Of a stretch of 54,369 bases of DNA, positions 50,822 through 54,369 are shown piece after piece; the first letter of the stretch is position 1; each line of letters begins with the position of its first letter. A program made the translations under genes and the position numbers. A model generated the notes under the pieces. It was not told where the DNA came from and did not search any database. It saw only the letters and a list, made by a program, of their open reading frames with translations. Source of the stretch: an uncultured Bacteroidota bacterium (GTDB lineage Bacteria > Bacteroidota > Bacteroidia > Chitinophagales > LD1); assembly GCA_903861145.1 (NCBI GenBank), contig CAIOTH010000007.1:1-54369 (forward strand), written 5' to 3'.

Positions 50822-53800
50822 ATGGCCCATAACCGTCAAATTTTTCAAACTGACTCACCCACGCGCTGGAACACTTTTAAGTGGAGCGCCCGTATAGTTA
50901 TTTTCATCCTTTTTTTGGGTGCGGTTGCTCTTAGTGTGGCCCTGTTTAAAAATTCGAACCCCAACCTTCCGAAATTAATAAGTATTGAAAGCTCAAGGCC
51001 GCTATCTACTCCCGAAAAATCGCATGAGTATAAGGAGCATAGCAAAAAAAGAAAGCACAACGAAGCTATTCGTAAATCCCCGATAAATAATAAAATAAGG
51101 GCCGGTTTTTACCCGGATAAAGCCGACCCACAATCGTTTAGCGTATTGAAAGCCAATGTTGCTAAAATGAATGTGGTATTGCCTCAATGGCTCTTTATTG
51201 ATCGAAATGCAGATACCATTATATCGCACCTTGATAGGGGGACATTTAACCTACTCGATTCATCGCAGGCCAAAATAATACCGATGCTTAGCAATGTGGA
51301 TACAGCCTATTACGATAGCTGTATTATCCGAATTGTCTCGTCCCCGCAAAAACGGAAGGCATTTATCAATAGTGCTTTGGGTATTTTGAAGAAATACGGT
51401 ATGGATGGCCTGAACGTGGACTTCGAAAACCTCGACGATATAAAAGACGAGCCGGCAATTGCAGAAGCATTAATGAGTTTTCATAAGCAATTAAGCGACT
51501 CACTACACGCACATCATTACCTGGCAACACAATGCGTGCGTCCGTTTACAACGGATTATAAACTTAGCGAGGTTAGTACATACAACGACTATGTTTTTGT
51601 AATGGCCTACGATGAGCATTTTGATGAATCGGACCCTGGCCCTGTAAGCTCAACCAAATGGGTTGAAGACGTAATTAATAATTGCAACACAAAAATTACC
51701 CCTGAAAAGTTTGTGCTGTGCATGGCCGGTTTTGGTTACGACTGGTTGGCAAAAGGCACCGGTGTGCAGGTTACTTACCAAGAGGCTCTTACTACTTGTA
51801 AAGAAAACGATCAGAAAATAGCCTACGATAAAGAATCGGACAATGTTCACTTTAGCTACAAAGATGACGAAGGCCATGCACACAATGTTTGGTTTGCTGA
51901 TGCGGCCACCAACTTTAATGTAATGCGTACGGCTTCGCCATACGGGCTTGCCGGCGTTGCCATTTGGAGAATTGGTGCAGAGGACTCGCGACTTTGGAGT
52001 TTTTTTAAAGACAATCTTTCGGATGATTCAATAAAAGCGAAACCTGTTGACCTTTCGAAATTTAAAAACGTAGCACCATCCAACGTTGTTGTTTACATGC
52101 AGGAGGGTGAAGTATTGGATATTCTTCAAACACCGGAGCCGGGAAATATCTTTACCGATTACAATACCAAAACAGATTTGATTACAGACGAAACATATTT
52201 GCAACTTCCTTTCCCGTATGTAATACGCAAATATGGCAAGGCCAAGCAAAACGAAGTAATACTAACCTTTGATGACGGGCCCGACCCGAAGTATACACCC
52301 GAAATACTGGATATACTTAAGAAAGAAAATGTGCCAGCCTCTTTTTTTATGGTAGGTGAAAACATGGAAAGCAACATTCCATTGGTTCAGCGAATTTACA
52401 ACGAGGGTTATGAAATTGGCAACCACACCTTCACTCATCCAAACCTCGCTGAAGTAACACGCGAAAGGGCACGATTAGAAATGAATGGTACCCGAAGGTT
52501 AATGGAAATAATAACGGGGCATTCAACCGTCATGTTCCGCCCACCGTTTAATGCCGATGCCGAACCTCAGGATCTTGCAGAAATTATACCGGTAGAAGAA
52601 AGCCGTAAAGAAAACTACATAACCATTGGCGAATCGGTTGATCCGCAGGATTGGGATGTTACCGGTGCTCTAAATCCCCCAATTAATGCGGATAGTATTT
52701 TTAACCGTATCTTACGCTATCAAAAATTAGGTGCGGTAATTCTTTTGCACGATGCCGGAGGTAATCGTAGTGCTACGGTTGAGGCATTGCCTAAAATCAT
52801 ACATTACTTTAAAGAAAAGCATTATCACTTTGGAACAATAGCTGAATTACTAGGCAAAACCAAAGAAGATTTAATGCCAACAGTTACTAATCCCAATGAA
52901 AAACTACTTAACGGGGCAAGTTATTTGGTGGCCGATGGGATATTTTTTGTTGAGCACTTTATTTATGGATTGTTTTTTGTGGGCATTTTTCTTTCTATTG
53001 GCCGTATGTTGTTTATGGGTGTTTTAGCCAGCATTCAAAATGGGCGCGATAAGCGCTTGCAACAAAAATCGACGGCTACACCTCTTGTAAGCATTATAGT
53101 ACCGGCTTATAACGAAAATGTAAACGCGGTTACCACAGTAGCCAACTTGCTTAAATCTGATTATCCCCATTTCGAAATTATTTTTGTAAACGATGGTTCG
53201 AAGGATAATACCTTTGAATTAGTTAGAGAAGCTTATCAGAACAACGAAAAAATAAAGGTTTTTGATAAACCAAACGGAGGAAAGGCTTCGGCATTAAATT
53301 TCGGAATACAACATGCGAACGGCGACTTTGTAACATGTATTGATGCAGATACTCAGTTAAAATCGGATGCAGTTTCGAGACTGATGGAGAGTTTTATTGA
53401 TGACGATACCGGTGCCGTAGCCGGTAATGTAAAAGTAGGCAACGAAATAAACATGCTTACCAAATGGCAAAGCATTGAGTATATAACTGCGCAAAATTTT
53501 GACCGAAAAGCTTTTGATATTTTGAATTGCATTACGGTAGTACCAGGGGCCATTGGCGCGTTTAGAAAAGAAGCCATTGAAGATGCCGGCGGCTTTACAA
53601 CCGATACTCTTGCCGAAGATTGTGACCTAACAATACGCATTTTACGGTCTGGATACAAAATACGAACTAATAGCGAGGCTATAGCCATGACCGAAGCACC
53701 AGAAAAAATGGAGCAGTTTTTAAGGCAGCGTTTCCGTTGGAGTTTTGGGGTAATGCAAACCTTTTACAAACACCGCGATGCCTGCTTTAATCCCAAATAC

Positions 53801-54154
53801 AAAGCCCTTGGCCTGGTGGCGTTACCCAACATCTTAATATTTCAAATCCTTCTTCCCCTATTTAGCCCCCTTGCCGACCTTTTGATGATAGCCGGCCTGT
53901 TTAGCGGCAATGCCGGCCAAATCGGTTTCTATTATCTTATCTTTCAGTTAGTGGATTTGGCCGGGGCAATAGTGGCCTTTAGTTTCGAACGTCAGAACAT
54001 TGCAAAGTTATGGATGCTTATTCCGCAGCGTTTTACTTATCGCTGGTTAATGTATTATATCCTTTTCAAAGCCCTAAACAAAGCCATGAAAGGCGAGCTA
54101 CAAGGTTGGGGCGTTTTAAAAAGAACCGGCAACGTTAAAATGGAAAAAAGCTAA
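50822..54154 (+). CDS. Fusion: GH18-like hydrolase, polysaccharide deacetylase and GT2 synthase
   Basis: 1110 residues. A membrane anchor (about 24-43) precedes a GH18 domain (about 92-405, catalytic DGLNVDFEN with the DxxDxE pattern), a NodB-type polysaccharide deacetylase (about 478-690: LTFDDGPDP, HTFTH, FRPPFNAD, LLHDAGG), a membrane hinge (about 700-735), a family 2 synthase domain (about 754-1000: VPAYNE, NDGSKDNT, DADT, EDCDLT, QRFRW) and further membrane segments to 1075. All catalytic residues are present. It probably makes a beta-1,4- or beta-1,6-linked N-acetylglucosamine-type polymer inside and deacetylates and trims it outside. The exact product is not known. It starts with ATG 225 bp after the divergent BatA gene. 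Confidence 0.93.
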   Translation: MAHNRQIFQTDSPTRWNTFKWSARIVIFILFLGAVALSVALFKNSNPNLPKLISIESSRPLSTPEKSHEYKEHSKKRKHNEAIRKSPINNKIRAGFYPDKADPQSFSVLKANVAKMNVVLPQWLFIDRNADTIISHLDRGTFNLLDSSQAKIIPMLSNVDTAYYDSCIIRIVSSPQKRKAFINSALGILKKYGMDGLNVDFENLDDIKDEPAIAEALMSFHKQLSDSLHAHHYLATQCVRPFTTDYKLSEVSTYNDYVFVMAYDEHFDESDPGPVSSTKWVEDVINNCNTKITPEKFVLCMAGFGYDWLAKGTGVQVTYQEALTTCKENDQKIAYDKESDNVHFSYKDDEGHAHNVWFADAATNFNVMRTASPYGLAGVAIWRIGAEDSRLWSFFKDNLSDDSIKAKPVDLSKFKNVAPSNVVVYMQEGEVLDILQTPEPGNIFTDYNTKTDLITDETYLQLPFPYVIRKYGKAKQNEVILTFDDGPDPKYTPEILDILKKENVPASFFMVGENMESNIPLVQRIYNEGYEIGNHTFTHPNLAEVTRERARLEMNGTRRLMEIITGHSTVMFRPPFNADAEPQDLAEIIPVEESRKENYITIGESVDPQDWDVTGALNPPINADSIFNRILRYQKLGAVILLHDAGGNRSATVEALPKIIHYFKEKHYHFGTIAELLGKTKEDLMPTVTNPNEKLLNGASYLVADGIFFVEHFIYGLFFVGIFLSIGRMLFMGVLASIQNGRDKRLQQKSTATPLVSIIVPAYNENVNAVTTVANLLKSDYPHFEIIFVNDGSKDNTFELVREAYQNNEKIKVFDKPNGGKASALNFGIQHANGDFVTCIDADTQLKSDAVSRLMESFIDDDTGAVAGNVKVGNEINMLTKWQSIEYITAQNFDRKAFDILNCITVVPGAIGAFRKEAIEDAGGFTTDTLAEDCDLTIRILRSGYKIRTNSEAIAMTEAPEKMEQFLRQRFRWSFGVMQTFYKHRDACFNPKYKALGLVALPNILIFQILLPLFSPLADLLMIAGLFSGNAGQIGFYYLIFQLVDLAGAIVAFSFERQNIAKLWMLIPQRFTYRWLMYYILFKALNKAMKGELQGWGVLKRTGNVKMEKS

Positions 54155-54319
54155 CGGATTAACTCAATCCCTATCCGATAATTTAACCGGCTCACATTTT
54201 TAATTATTTCCAAAATCTTTTAGGTTTGCCTCATGTCAGGGTGGTACTCACCTCAACATGCAAAAATCCGGATAAGCGAAAGCCGGGGCAATTAATCACT
54301 GCCTGGGTTTTCGTTTTAT

Positions 54320-54369
54320 CTGGGTGTGGCGCAGCCTGGTAGCGTGCTTGCATGGGGTGCAAGAGGTCG
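54320..54369 (+). tRNA. tRNA-Pro (anticodon GGG), 3' end off the window
   Basis: The first 50 bases of a tRNA: acceptor CTGGGTG (54320-54326), D-stem GCGC/GCGT (the last pair is G-T), anticodon stem CTTGC/GCAAG around the loop ATGGGGT with anticodon GGG at 54354-54356, and the variable region AGGTC. The T-arm and 3' acceptor lie beyond the window, so pairing of the acceptor is unchecked. Confidence 0.85.

Noticed and set aside
1-54369. Prophage, insertion sequence or integrative element
   Set aside because: No transposase, integrase, capsid or conjugation gene is present; only short non-coding repeats.

Overview
The window is a chromosomal stretch of a Bacteroidota bacterium, possibly Chitinophagales/Sphingobacteriales-like, although the order cannot be fixed from sequence alone. 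The evidence is two type IX secretion C-terminal sorting domains, a TonB receptor with a CarboxypepD-like N-terminal domain, BatA/vWA membrane proteins, DUF1573, DUF4199 and DUF983 proteins, Bacteroidota-type -7 promoter boxes (TAnnTTTG), few Shine-Dalgarno sites, and a Tgt lacking most of the usual zinc ligands. No phage, insertion sequence or CRISPR array was found; most of the window is ordinary vertically inherited gene content.

Layout. 1-6.7 kb: a truncated isoprenylcysteine-methyltransferase-like gene behind two tandem DtxR-box-like palindromes, an MbnP-like lipoprotein, a PAS histidine kinase, then a His/Cys-rich small exported protein and a TonB receptor separated by a perfect 20-bp palindrome. 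This looks like a metal-acquisition neighbourhood. 6.7-14.6 kb: a large T9SS cargo protein, an SPFH protein, then a polyphosphate group (sixA-like, small lipoprotein, ppk1, ppx). 15-23.6 kb: tgt-lptF/G operon, a TonB_C protein, a GT2/ECF sigma/rsmG run, a vWA membrane protein and fabG. 23.9-25.4 kb: four tandem, separately terminated genes for short exported Lys/Thr/Ala-rich proteins, the last ending in a PBCV-basic-adaptor-like motif. 25.5-30.4 kb: lipid kinase, SDR, small lipoprotein, a 49-aa conserved protein, sucD and an MlaE/MlaF-type ABC pair.

30.5-34 kb: a secreted proline-rich T9SS protein is divergent from a histidine kinase/response regulator pair. The shared intergenic region carries four GTTAA repeats at 11, 10 and 11 bp, a good candidate binding site for the response regulator. 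34-37.4 kb: SDR, DUF1573, aminotransferase and a secreted protein. 37.5-44.5 kb: a minus-strand surface-sugar group with all four enzymes for GDP-D-glycero-alpha-D-manno-heptose (gmhA, hddA, gmhB, hddC), two glycosyltransferases, DUF4199 and a dihydroorotase homologue lacking its metal ligands. 44.6-46.6 kb: an ERG4/ERG24-type sterol reductase homologue facing an SDR. 47-54.1 kb: DUF983, AraC regulator, BatA/vWA protein and a 1110-aa GH18 + polysaccharide deacetylase + GT2 fusion. The window ends inside a tRNA-Pro(GGG).

Intergenic DNA carries many short dispersed elements: eight copies of a CACTAAGG/CACAAAGG-type repeat and two related hairpin elements flanking the SDR at 45.8-46.6 kb. Strongest items for follow-up are the four-gene basic secreted family, the sterol-reductase homologue, the GTTAA array and the tandem metal-box-like operators.
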